A stretch of DNA of 64,000 nucleotides from positions 62,001 to 126,000 of the forward strand of contig CAVXQE010000009.1 in NCBI GenBank assembly GCA_963763755.1. The letters are read 5' to 3'. The position numbers and the translations under genes are program-made. The DNA is from Gaiellasilicea sp963763755 (GTDB lineage: Bacteria; Actinomycetota; Thermoleophilia; Gaiellales; Gaiellaceae). Each line of letters opens with the position of its first letter. The first letter of the stretch is position 1. The notes beneath the pieces were generated by a model. That model had not been told where the DNA came from, made no database searches, and worked only from the letters and a program-made list of their open reading frames with translations. This document shows, in pieces, positions 18,428 through 26,723 of the stretch.

Positions 18428-19567
18428 ATGTCCCGCTTCTGGAGTCTCTGCGGCCTGGTTGCGGCCCTCGCCGGCTTGGTGGCTGCGCACGCGCTCGCCC
18501 TGGATCTGCCTCCCGTCCCCGGGGTGACCGTCACGACGCCGTCGTTGCCGATCACGACGGCAGTGCCACCCCCGCCGCCGTTGCCCGTGACGACGGCTCT
18601 GCCCCCCGCCCCGCCCCCACCGCCGCTTCCGGTGACGACGGCGCTACCGCCCGCCCCGTCACCGCCGCCGGTCACGGTCACGACACCGCCGGTCACCGTC
18701 ACGACGCCTCCGAGCGTCACGACACCGCGCGCCCCGGCAACCCCGGCGCCGAGTCCGGTCGCCCCGCCGGTCGTCACGACCACCGAGCGCCCGGGCACTG
18801 CCCCGCCGGCGCCTTCGGCGCCTTCAGGCGGCTCGGCTTCGCAATCGGGAGGCACCACAGGCTCGACGACGTCCACCAGCTCGCGTCGCGGCCCGACCCG
18901 AAGCTTCCAACCTGCCTTCGCCTCGCGCACGAACCGGCTCAGGGCGACGCCGCACCGCTCGAAACAGCGCGTCACGGTGCGGCTGGCGTTCAGCCTCTCC
19001 AGGGCGCAGCGGCTCTTCCTGATCGTCCGCGGCCCGGCGCCGTCGTGCCAGGTCGTCGGAGTGATCCCCGTGCGCGGTCACAAGGGCGTCAACAAGCTGA
19101 CCTTCGCCGGCCGTGCCGGCGGCAGGAACCTACGCCCCGGCGGCTATCTGCTGAGCCTCTCGACCGTGCGGCAACCGTTGGCAGCTGCCCCCACGACGCT
19201 CGTCAGCGTCGTCTCGAAGCGCCGCTCGGTTCCCGCCAGGCCCGGCGCGAAAAAGCCGACGTGCAGTGAGGCTTCGGCCTCCGGAAGCGGTCCTCTCTAT
19301 CGGCTCCTGCGCCGCGACGGCGCGGTCGCAGGCCCTGCCGCAGGTTCGGCTCGCGGTCATGCCGTCAGCTCTCTGGCACCAGCAAACGGCGACCAGCAGC
19401 ACGACGTGCTGGGCGTGGCAACCCCCGGCGCCGGGCTCGACTCGGGCTCCTCAGCTGACCGCCTGGAATCGCTGATTCCGATCGCTGTCCTGACGCTGAT
19501 CGGGGCCATCTTGCTGACCGCGGTCGCACTCGTGACGCGCTTCTTCCGCGGCACCTGGAACCCGTAG
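18428..19567 (+). CDS. Pro/Thr-rich exported protein with C-terminal membrane anchor
   Basis: 379 residues. The signal peptide (LCGLVAALAGLVAAHALALD) is followed by about 130 residues of low-complexity repeats built on LPVTTALPPAPPPPP and VTVTTPP, like a cell-wall-spanning stalk. A globular part (about 165-250, LAFSLSRAQRLFLIVRGPAP and KGVNKLTFAGRAGGRNLRPG) resembles a beta-sandwich found in actinobacterial surface proteins. A single membrane helix near the end (SLIPIAVLTLIGAILLTAVA) precedes a short basic tail. Probable cell-surface protein; no enzyme motif seen. Confidence 0.65.
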   Translation: MSRFWSLCGLVAALAGLVAAHALALDLPPVPGVTVTTPSLPITTAVPPPPPLPVTTALPPAPPPPPLPVTTALPPAPSPPPVTVTTPPVTVTTPPSVTTPRAPATPAPSPVAPPVVTTTERPGTAPPAPSAPSGGSASQSGGTTGSTTSTSSRRGPTRSFQPAFASRTNRLRATPHRSKQRVTVRLAFSLSRAQRLFLIVRGPAPSCQVVGVIPVRGHKGVNKLTFAGRAGGRNLRPGGYLLSLSTVRQPLAAAPTTLVSVVSKRRSVPARPGAKKPTCSEASASGSGPLYRLLRRDGAVAGPAAGSARGHAVSSLAPANGDQQHDVLGVATPGAGLDSGSSADRLESLIPIAVLTLIGAILLTAVALVTRFFRGTWNP

Positions 19568-19587
19568 AGATCGCCTACTCGGCCGCG

Positions 19588-19959
19588 CTAGTCGCCGGCC
19601 GGAATCTGCTGCACTGCCCAGCCGTTGCCGTCGGGATCGCTGAAGAAGACGAACGAGCCCCAGTCGAAGTTCTGAACATCGCTGACGTCGACTCCACGCT
19701 CGACGAGCTCAGCATGAGCTGCCTCGATGTCCGAGACAACGAGCTGAAGTCCCTGGGCCGAGCCGGGCGGCGTTCCCACGAGTCCCGTCCCCAGCGCGAT
19801 CGAGCAGGCCGACCCGGGCGGCGTCAGCTGGACGAAGCGAATCTCGTCGCTGACCCGATGGTCGTGGTCGGCGTTGAAGCCGACCTTGTCCACGTAGAAG
19901 CTCTTCGCCAGGTCGACGTCAGAGACGGGAACCGCCACCAGTTCGAGCTTCCAGTCCAT
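19588..19959 (-). CDS. VOC family (glyoxalase/bleomycin-resistance fold) protein
   Basis: 123 residues. The paired beta-alpha-beta-beta-beta modules are visible: VAVPVSDVDLAKSFYVDKVG with RFVQLTPPGSACSIALGTGL, then LQLVVSDIEAAHAELVERGV and GSFVFFSDPDGNGWAVQQIP. The conserved FFSDPDGNGW near the end provides the usual Glu/His-type metal end, although here a Gln replaces the common Glu. Members may be lyases, dioxygenases or binding proteins; the substrate is unknown. Confidence 0.85.
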   Translation of the reverse strand: MDWKLELVAVPVSDVDLAKSFYVDKVGFNADHDHRVSDEIRFVQLTPPGSACSIALGTGLVGTPPGSAQGLQLVVSDIEAAHAELVERGVDVSDVQNFDWGSFVFFSDPDGNGWAVQQIPAGD

Positions 19960-19968
19960 GCGAGCACC

Positions 19969-20578
19969 TTAACGAACGACGCGGGGAAGCCAGTCTCGTA
20001 CCGCGGCGGCCACGGCTTCGAGATCCGTCTTCAGGCCGTGATCGGCGGCGACCTGCACCACGGTGCGCCTCGGGCCGGCGGGCGGCATCCCGAACGCGTC
20101 TCGGGAGCCTTGCACGACCAGCGTCGGGACCGTCACCGCCTCGAGCTCGGGCAGACGACTCGGTGCCGGGGACGCGCGGCGCGGTGGCTGCAGCGGGAAG
20201 GCGAGGCAGAGCACCCCGACGGCGCCGGTCGTCGCCAGCCGTGCGGCACGCGACGCGGGCGCCCGAGGACCGGCCGCCGGCGACCAGCGGCAGCCCGCGC
20301 AACTCGCCCTCGAGCAGCTGGTCGACGATCGCCGTCCAGGCGGCATCGAGCTGGTGCGCCGGCGCCGGAGAGCGTCGCCCTGCAACACGGTAAGGCTGTT
20401 CGACGAGCACGACGCTCACCCCCACCTCGCGCGCCGCATTCGTGGCCGCAACCAGGTCCCTGGCGGTCACGCCGCCGCCCGCGCCGTGACCGAGCACGAG
20501 CGCGGCTCTGGCTTCGCCGGCGGGATGCAGGTGCGCGTTCGCCCGGCCGTGGGGAGTGTCGAATTCGAGGACCGTCAC
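19969..20578 (-). CDS. Alpha/beta-hydrolase of the KANL3/Tex30 (dienelactone-hydrolase-like) type (one frame break)
   Basis: About 202 residues from GTG 20578, overlapping the preceding stop (GTGA). Visible features are the oxyanion-loop LVLGHGAGGGVTARDL, the nucleophile elbow GGRSSGARVACR (Ser), then after a break near 20237 VGVLCLAFPLQPP, the acid region VPTLVVQGSRDAFGMP and the catalytic His in VQVAADHGLK. The order Ser-Asp-His is complete, so an active hydrolase is expected; the substrate is unknown. Paired with a MmcQ/YjbR gene upstream. Confidence 0.78.
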
Positions 20579-20958
20579 GTGAGCTCCGCGTACGGCGCGG
20601 AGACCTTCTTGGGCACGACCATGGCCCACGCATCGATCACGAGCCCGCGCATCTCCTCGGCGTCGATGGCCGCGAGCCGGACGACCGCCCACTTGTAGCG
20701 GAGGTCCGATTGGCGCGGCAGCAGGAACTTGTCGGGCTCGGACTCCACCAGCGCCTCACGCCATTCCTTCGGAAAGGCGAAGCCCATCAGAGTCTCGTCG
20801 TGCGAGAAAGCCAGATACACGATCCGGCCCACACGGAACTTGACCCGGCCGCGCACGAGAGCTTCCGTCGAGCGTGGCAAGGTGATCGCCAGCGCCCGCA
20901 CCTCGTCGATCGTCACCACTGCGACACCAGGATAGTCCAGCCGGGCTGTGCTATTCAT
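20575..20958 (-). CDS. MmcQ/YjbR family DNA-binding-like protein
   Basis: 127 residues. The family fold (double-wing, PF04237) is recognisable from VDEVRALAITLPRSTEAL-like N-terminus, FRVGRIVYLAFSHDETLMGF, FPKEWREALVESEPDKF and the C-terminal YKWAVVRLAAIDAEEMRGLV. DNA binding is assigned to the family only by structure. The start lies 5 bases from the divergent globin gene, so the two promoters must overlap the coding starts or be leaderless. Confidence 0.8.
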   Translation of the reverse strand: MNSTARLDYPGVAVVTIDEVRALAITLPRSTEALVRGRVKFRVGRIVYLAFSHDETLMGFAFPKEWREALVESEPDKFLLPRQSDLRYKWAVVRLAAIDAEEMRGLVIDAWAMVVPKKVSAPYAELT

Positions 20959-20963
20959 CGGAC

Positions 20964-21716
20964 GTGGAGCCTGGCGAGGGACAGCCGAGTGTGTTCGAGT
21001 GGGCTGGTGGCTCGGCCGCGTTCACCCGGATGACGCGCCTCTTCTACGGGACGTACGTGCCGACGGACCCGTTGCTCGCGCCGCTGTTCGCCAACATGTC
21101 ATCCGATCACCCCGAGCGGGTCGCAGCGTGGCTCGCAGAGACGTTCGGCGGGCCGAAGACCTACAGCGAGCGGTACGGCGGCTACGACTGGATGGTCTCG
21201 CAGCACATGGGCAAGGCGCTGACCGAGGCTCAGCGAGCCCGGTGGGTGCAGCTGATGATCCGGTGCGCAGATGAGGTGGGCCTCCCCGCCGATCCGGAGT
21301 TCCGAGCTGCGTTCGTCTCCTACCTCGAGTGGGGCTCGCGCATCGCGCTCGAGAACTCGACCCCAGGCGCCGCGCCCCCGCCGCACATGCCTGTTCCGCA
21401 CTGGACGTGGGTCGCCGGCGCCACACCAGGCTCTCGTGTATCTGCTCTTGCCCCCCAACCCGAGGAGTCTCCGGTGACTTCACCGTCTGCAGACGAGCCG
21501 CTCAGCTTCGACGCCCACATCAAGCCGCTGTTCCGTCAGCAGGATCGAGCTTCGATGACCTTCGCGTTCGACCTCTGGTCGCACGAGGATGTCAGCCGGA
21601 ACGCCGACGCGATTCTGGACCGACTGCGGGAAGGCACGATGCCGTGCGACGGCGCCTGGCCGCAGGAACGAGTCGAGACATTCGAACGTTGGATCTCGGC
21701 CGGGAAGGCCGCCTAG
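20964..21716 (+). CDS. Truncated hemoglobin (group II type) fused to a C-terminal MPCDGAWP domain
   Basis: 250 residues from GTG 20964. Residues 1 to about 140 are a group II truncated globin: FTRMTRLFYGTYVPTDPLLA, PLFANMSSDHPERVAAWLAE, GGYDWMVSQHMGKALTEAQR (proximal His in the QHMGK block) and RFRAAFVSYLEWGSR-like helix H. Residues about 165-250 form an extra domain (FDAHIKPLFRQQDRASMTFA, FDLWSHEDVSRNADAILDRL, GTMPCDGAWP), a motif known from stand-alone proteins of unknown function. It has no CxxCH haem site. The globin part probably handles O2, NO or peroxide; the fusion is discussed in the findings. Confidence 0.82.
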   Translation: MEPGEGQPSVFEWAGGSAAFTRMTRLFYGTYVPTDPLLAPLFANMSSDHPERVAAWLAETFGGPKTYSERYGGYDWMVSQHMGKALTEAQRARWVQLMIRCADEVGLPADPEFRAAFVSYLEWGSRIALENSTPGAAPPPHMPVPHWTWVAGATPGSRVSALAPQPEESPVTSPSADEPLSFDAHIKPLFRQQDRASMTFAFDLWSHEDVSRNADAILDRLREGTMPCDGAWPQERVETFERWISAGKAA

Positions 21717-21723
21717 CCGCGGT

Positions 21724-22416
21724 CTACTCGCAGCCCAATCCGTCGTTGTCGCCGTCGAGCCGGTACGGATCCGAGCCGAGAACGCGAACCGGCGCGACGC
21801 CCATCGCGCGGATGTCGGCGCAGTCGAGGTCGCCGACGATCGGCAGGCACGGCGAGTAGGACGCGTGGCAGTTCGAGCCCGACGGCGGCGGAGTCGGGAC
21901 TGGCGCAGGCGCCGGCGCCGGCGCACCACAGGCCTTCCACTGCCCTGCGGTCGCACTCTTCGCGGCCGCCCCCGCGTTCCGGTAGGCGGACAGCCGTTGG
22001 AATGGATCCCGGTACACGTAGACCTTCGCGAAACCGCCGGCGACCAACTGATAGCCGAGGTCCTTTCCGCCCGGAAGCCAGACATACGCGAGGAGGCGGC
22101 CGTAGCGATCGCGCGTGTCCTGCGTCGAGTCGCCGCGGAGGACCACCTGCTTCGACATCGCCAGCTGTCGCGCCCGCGCCGTGGCCTGGGAGAAGTAGCA
22201 GACACCTCGTTCAGGGGTGTCGATGCCGATCAGCCGGATCCGCTCGGTCTTGCCGCTCGTGAGCCGGACGTCGAGCGTGTCTCCGTCGACGACGTGCGTC
22301 ACCGTGCCGCGGTAGGTGAACGCGCCGCCGGCGACTGCAGAGCTCTCGGCACGCCCTGCAGCGACAGACGTCAGCGCGACCAGGGCGAGCAGCAGCCAAA
22401 GGTAAGTTTTACGCAT
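21724..22416 (-). CDS. Secreted thermonuclease-like protein with C-terminal excalibur domain
   Basis: 230 residues from ATG 22416 (an upstream TTG at 22434 is less likely). The signal peptide is MRKTYLWLLLALVALTSVAA. The SNase domain (about 35-145) shows GTVTHVVDGDTLDVRL, RIRLIGIDTPERGVCY and DRYGRLLAYVWLPGG, with the catalytic Arg, Asp and Glu positions kept. A Pro/Ala linker leads to the excalibur calcium-binding motif at the end (SDPYRLDGDNDGLGCE). Secreted nucleases with this layout are common in Gram-positive bacteria; here it would degrade extracellular nucleic acid. Confidence 0.88.
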   Translation of the reverse strand: MRKTYLWLLLALVALTSVAAGRAESSAVAGGAFTYRGTVTHVVDGDTLDVRLTSGKTERIRLIGIDTPERGVCYFSQATARARQLAMSKQVVLRGDSTQDTRDRYGRLLAYVWLPGGKDLGYQLVAGGFAKVYVYRDPFQRLSAYRNAGAAAKSATAGQWKACGAPAPAPAPVPTPPPSGSNCHASYSPCLPIVGDLDCADIRAMGVAPVRVLGSDPYRLDGDNDGLGCE

Positions 22417-22452
22417 GCTGCGGCAGGTTAGCACCGCTTTTGGAACGTGGTT

Positions 22453-22764
22453 CTAGCCGGAGAACTCGGTCAGCCGTGGCCCCAGGGAGGCGAACGCGAC
22501 CTCGAAGTCGACCGTCCCCTCGAGCTCCACGCCCGCGATCGACGTCATCCGCTCGATGAACTGCATGCGGGCAGCCCGATGTCGCGCGGCGACCTCTGCG
22601 CTCTCCCAGAACGAGAGCCCGATCGCCTTGCCTTCCTGCGTGAGCATCAGAAACCCGTCGAACCCTTCGATGTCGCGAAGCCATCGCACCATCTCTTCAG
22701 CCACGATCGCCGCGTTCTCGTTCGGCTGACCGGTGGTCTTGGCGGTTGTCAGACTGACGTACAA
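22453..22764 (-). CDS. ABM-type (antibiotic biosynthesis monooxygenase fold) small protein
   Basis: 103 residues from TTG 22764, chosen because GGGGAAGGGGAG lies just upstream. It has the dimeric ferredoxin-like fold pattern: YVSLTTAKTTG, MVRWLRDIEGFDGFLMLTQE, KAIGLSFWESAEVAARHRAA and RMQFIERMTSIAGVELEG. The WES...A...H pattern is typical of ABM/YgiN-like proteins. Members include monooxygenases and haem-degrading enzymes, but no decisive residue points to either. Confidence 0.72.
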   Translation of the reverse strand: MYVSLTTAKTTGQPNENAAIVAEEMVRWLRDIEGFDGFLMLTQEGKAIGLSFWESAEVAARHRAARMQFIERMTSIAGVELEGTVDFEVAFASLGPRLTEFSG

Positions 22765-22846
22765 ACCACTCCCCTTCCCCTGGCACGGCTGGCCGGGCAA
22801 TCTTCGCAGGTCCCTACTGGGCGATCGCAGTAGCATCGTTCCACGC

Positions 22847-23693
22847 GTGTCGCCGGCAGCCGCAACCTCGCTCTATGTGTTGCTGGGCAGGCCCGTGGCC
22901 GGCAACCCGACGCAGGAGATGGTCGAGGCCGCCTTCGCCGCGGCCGGTCTCGATGCCCGCTACGTCTCGCTCGAGGTCGAGGACGCAGCGCTCGCGGACG
23001 CCGTGCGCGGGTTGCGTGGCCTCGGAGTGCGGGGTGCGCACGTCACGGTGCCGCACAAGGTCGCGGTCGTGCCGATGCTCGACCGGCTCACCGACGTGGC
23101 GCGACTGACTGGCGCCGTCAACTGCATCAAGCGGGAGGGGAAGCGCTCGTCGGGGACAACACCGACGGAAGGGGGTTTCTCTCCTCGCTGCAGGGCGTCG
23201 CCGATCCGCGGGGGAAGTCGGCGGTCGTGATCGGTGCTGGCGGTGCGGCGCGGGCAATCGTTGCCGAGCTCGCGCTGGCAGGCGCGGCGCGGATCACAGT
23301 CGTCAACCGCACACTCGTGCGAGCCGAGGAGATCGCAGCGGCGGTCGGCCAACCCTGTGAAGCAGCTCAGTTGACTGAGCCGTGGACGGTGCCCGCCGAC
23401 GCAGAGATCGTCGTGCAGGCGACCACGGTCGGGATGGGCGACGAGGAGGCGCAGGCTGCCATTGACCTGGTCGAGCGGCGCCGGGATCGCGGCCGACGTC
23501 GTGATCGCGCCCCCACGTACGGCGTTCCTCCGCGACGCCGAGGCCGCCGGACGGCAGGCAGCTCGCGGGCCTCGGAATGCTCGTCGAGCAGGCGGTCATC
23601 GGCTTCCGCTGGTGGACGGGCATCGAGCCGGACGCCGCCGCGATGCGTGACGCGCTGATTCGCGAGCTCGGAGTGGAAGGGCTGGTGGGCTGA
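22847..23693 (+). CDS. aroE: Shikimate dehydrogenase (three frame breaks)
   Basis: Reconstructed about 282 residues from GTG 22847. The substrate domain reads SLYVLLGRPVAGNPTQEMVE, GVRGAHVTVPHKVAVVPMLD (catalytic Lys in VTVPHK) and LTGAVNCI. After a break at about 23138 come GDNTDGRGFLSSLQG (catalytic Asp) and the NADP-binding VVIGAGGAARAIVAELALAG with VNRTLVRAEE. Breaks near 23472 and 23570 lead to LAGLGMLVEQAVIGFRWWTG, the conserved C-terminal Gln helix. It reduces 3-dehydroshikimate in aromatic amino-acid synthesis. The normal YGxPIxHSxSP N-terminal loop is replaced by LLGRPVAGNPTQ, so specificity may differ (AroE-like paralogue). Confidence 0.82.
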
Positions 23694-23698
23694 GCGCC

Positions 23699-24742
23699 AT
23701 GAGCATCGGCTTCGGCTTCAGCGTCACACCCGGCGACCCGGTCGGCGTCGGCGAGGAGATGCGGCGCGCCGAGGACCTCGGCTACGACCGGTTCGGCGTC
23801 TGGGATTCGCCTGCGCTCTTCCGCGAGCCGTGGACGACGCTCGCATCGGTCGCGCGGGACACGAACCGGATCAGGCTCGGCACCTGGGTCACGAACCCGC
23901 TCTCGCGTCACCCGTTGTCACGGCGGCGTGCGCGGCGACCGTCGACGACCTCGCGCCCGGCCGCGTGTACATCGGCATCGGCGCGGGCGGCACAGGCGTC
24001 TGGCATCTCGGCCTGAGCACCGCGAAGCTCGCCGAGCTCGAGGCCTACGTCCTCGCCGTTCGCAGTCTCCTCGAGACGGGCAGCGCAGACTGGCACGGTC
24101 ACGCCCTGACGCTGCCCTGGGCCGGCCCGCGCCGCATCCCGATCGTCATGGGCGCCCACGCGTCGCGCTCGCTCCGCCTCGCCGGGCGAATCGCCGACGG
24201 CGTCGTGATCGGGCTCGGGATCACGCCGGACGTCGTCGGCTCGTCGCTCGAGCTGCTCGACACCGGCGCCCGCGAAGGCGGTCGCTCCGCTCGAAGACCT
24301 CGAGGTCTGGTTCACGTCGTTCTGGTGGGTCGACGAGGAGCCCGGGAAGGCGAAGGCGGACGGAGCCTGGTCGGCGACGGCGTTCGCTCTCCACTTCGCC
24401 GACTCGGGCGTCGAGCACAAGTTCATCCCCGAGGAGTTCAAAGCACCGTTGCTCGAGATCGGCAAGGCCTACGATCTGCAGAGCCACGGCCACCCGAGCG
24501 AGGAACAGAAAGCCGCGTACGTCGAGCTCGCCGACCGGCTCGGCGTCGGCGACTACCTGCGCGAGCGGTTCATGTTCGCGGGCACTCCCGACGAGGTCGA
24601 GGCACAGCTGCGGGGAGCGATGAAGGCAGGCGCGCGAAACTTCGACGGTGCGATCGACGCCGACCAGCCCGAGCACGAGCGCCGGATCAGCAACTGGGCG
24701 CGGTTGATCCTGCCGAGGTTCGCAACGGAGCGACGCGCGTGA
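23699..24742 (+). CDS. LLM-class flavin/F420-dependent oxidoreductase (two frame breaks)
   Basis: A luciferase-like protein of about 347 residues. It has MSIGFGFSVTPGDPVGVGEE, DLGYDRFGVWDSPALFREPW and IRLGTWVTNPLSRH. A break near 23911 is followed by AATVDDLAPGRVYIGIGAGG, TGVWHLGL and RRIPIVMGAHASRSLRLAGR. A break near 24275 leads to PLEDLEVWFTSFWWVDEEPG and a C-terminal GDYLRERFMFAGTPDEVEAQ. The pattern is that of actinobacterial F420-dependent 5,10-methylene-H4MPT-reductase-like proteins; whether F420 or FMN is used cannot be told. Its stop overlaps the following amidohydrolase (GTGA), suggesting a joint pathway. Confidence 0.8.
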
Positions 24743-26194
24743 TCGACCTGCTGATCACGGGCGGCCACGTCGTCACGCCGTTCGAGGAAGGCGAGCTCGA
24801 CGATCGGGATCACCGGCGAGACGATCGCCTATCGTCGCGCCGCCAGGCAGCGGTCGAGGCCGAGGCCGGCCGCGTGATCGACGCGACGCGGCAAGCTCGT
24901 GTTCCCCGGCGGGGTCGAGCCGCACGCGCACATCCACGAGCCGATGCACCGGGCTGGTCGCAAGGGCGGGAGGAATGGCTCCAGCCGCCGGAGGGCGCGA
25001 CCCGGGCCGCGCTCCACGGCGGCACGACGACGGTCGTCTCGTTCGCGTTCATGGACGTCCACGTCGAGCAACAGGAGTTCGACGCCAACATTGCGGTCGA
25101 ACACCGGCGGCGGATCTTCGAGCCGGCGCTCGTACGCCGACTTCGCATTCCACCCGGTGCTTCACCGGCACGCCGTCGGACGCGACGCTGGCCTCGATCG
25201 CCGATGCAGTCGCCGACGGCACGGCGACCTTCAAGTTCTTCACCACCGACCTGACGACCACCCAGTCCGGGATCCGGCTCGACAACGGCTCGGCGCGAGC
25301 GCTGCTGGAGGAGTGCGCTCGGCTCGGCGCGATGGCAATGGTGCACGCCGAGGACGACGACCTGATCAAGTACATGGAGGCGAGGCTGCCGCCGCGAGGG
25401 ACGGACGCAGCTCGGCAATGCGCACCTCGTGCACACGAACCGCGGCGAGGAGTTCGCGGTACGGACGGTCGCGCGCCTCGCCCAGGACGCGGGCGCGGCC
25501 GTCTACGTCGCGCACGTCTGCGGCGAGGAGGCACTGGACACGATCGCGGCGCGGCGGGCGGCCGGACAGCCGGTCTACGGAGAGGTGCTCCACAACTGCC
25601 TGTGCTTCGCGCTCGACGACTACGCAAAGCCCGACGGCGCGAAGTACCACATCGGGATGGGTCTACGGCCGCGCGAGGATCTGCGAGGCGCTCTGGCGCG
25701 GGCTCGCCGACGGCCGCCTGTCGACGCTCGCGACCGACGAGTACACGACCTCGCTACGCGGTCAAGATGGCCGGCACCGACATCGAGTCGACGCCCGGCG
25801 GCCACGTCGGCATCGAGACGCGCGGGCTGATCGGCTTCTCGGAGGGCGTCGGCAAGCGCGGCTTCTCGCTGCGGCGCTTCGTCGAGGTCTTCGCCACCAA
25901 CCCGGCGCGTGTGACCGGCCTCTACCCGCGCAAGGGCGTGATCGCGCCCGGGCAGCGACGCCGACCTCGTCCTCTGGGATCCGGACGTCGAGCGCACGAT
26001 CACGCTCGACGACCTGCACCACGACGGCGACTACAGCCCGTGGGAGGGCTGGGAGGTGACGCGGCTGGCCTTCGACGACGATCCTCCGCGGCAGGGTCGT
26101 CGTCGAGGACGGCAGACTCGACGCCGAGCCAGGCTTGGGGCAGTTCATCCCACGCAAGCTCGAGCCCGAGATGCTGGCTCGCCCGCTCTTCTGA
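24739..26194 (+). CDS. Dihydropyrimidinase/hydantoinase-like cyclic amidohydrolase (many frame breaks)
   Basis: About 485 residues can be pieced together, with at least nine one-base breaks spread over the gene. Recognisable parts are IDLLITGGHVVTPFEEGELD, the metal HxH in FPGGVEPHAHIHEP, ATRAALHGGTTTVVSFAFMD, the lysine to be carboxylated in ATFKFFTTD, His in MAMVHAEDDDLIKYMEA and VYVAHVCGEEALDTIAARRA, the metal Asp in LATDEYTTSL, and RGLIGFSEGVGKRGFSL with TNPARVTGLYPRKGVIAPG. All five metal-site elements survive. It would open a cyclic amide such as dihydropyrimidine or hydantoin; coupling with the LLM oxidoreductase suggests a catabolic pair. It could be a real pseudogene. Confidence 0.75.
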
Positions 26195-26213
26195 GCCGGT
26201 CGCTTAAGGCGCG

Positions 26214-26594
26214 CTAGCGAACCCGGACGATGAAGCGGCGTGACTCGTAGGCCTTCGCCGTCTCTCCCCGCGTCAGCCCGAAGGCGACCGTGGTCGTCCC
26301 CTTGCCCGTCGCCTTGAAGACGAGGACGACGGTCGGGCCGACATCTCCCTCTGTCACCTGCTGGACGACCTTGGCATCGAACTTGCGCGCCACCCGCCAG
26401 ACGCGACCGGCCGGGCGATGCGGCAGCGCGAACGCCACGAGCTGACCCTTCTGCGTGACGATCGTCGAGGTGGGACCACTCGGCAGAGGTCCGACCGGCG
26501 GCGAGTCCTTCAGCGTTGCCCCGGCGATCCCCGTCGCTGTCAGCCCGGTAACCGCGGTGATCGCCGCGATTGACCGCATGCGATTCTTGACCAT
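26214..26594 (-). CDS. Small secreted protein, possibly chagasin-like (I42) fold
   Basis: 126 residues. The signal peptide is in residues 1-26 (MRSIAAITAVTGLTATGIAG). The mature part (GQLVAFALPHRPAGRVWRVA, then VVLVFKATGKGTTTVAFGLT and ESRRFIVRV) resembles the strand order of I42 cysteine-protease inhibitors, where a GTxxVxF-x-(8-12)-xRFxVxV end is typical. The loop motifs that contact the protease are not convincingly present, so this is a fold guess only. It is a single-gene unit facing the hydantoinase gene. Confidence 0.45.
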   Translation of the reverse strand: MVKNRMRSIAAITAVTGLTATGIAGATLKDSPPVGPLPSGPTSTIVTQKGQLVAFALPHRPAGRVWRVARKFDAKVVQQVTEGDVGPTVVLVFKATGKGTTTVAFGLTRGETAKAYESRRFIVRVR

Positions 26595-26723
26595 GAGTGC
26601 CCCTTGTCCTCGGTTTGGTGGTTCAGAGGCACGTTAGCGACGCCCTAGCAGGTGACCGAGAGGGAAGAACGGCCGCCTGGAGCCGTCAGGCAGGCGCTGG
26701 AGACAGAAGCTCGCCTGCCGGGA

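Noticed and set aside
18540..18800. Repeat array in the Pro/Thr-rich gene considered as CRISPR or tandem-repeat locus
   Set aside because: The repeats are in-frame codons for VTT and poly-Pro with variable length and no unique spacers.
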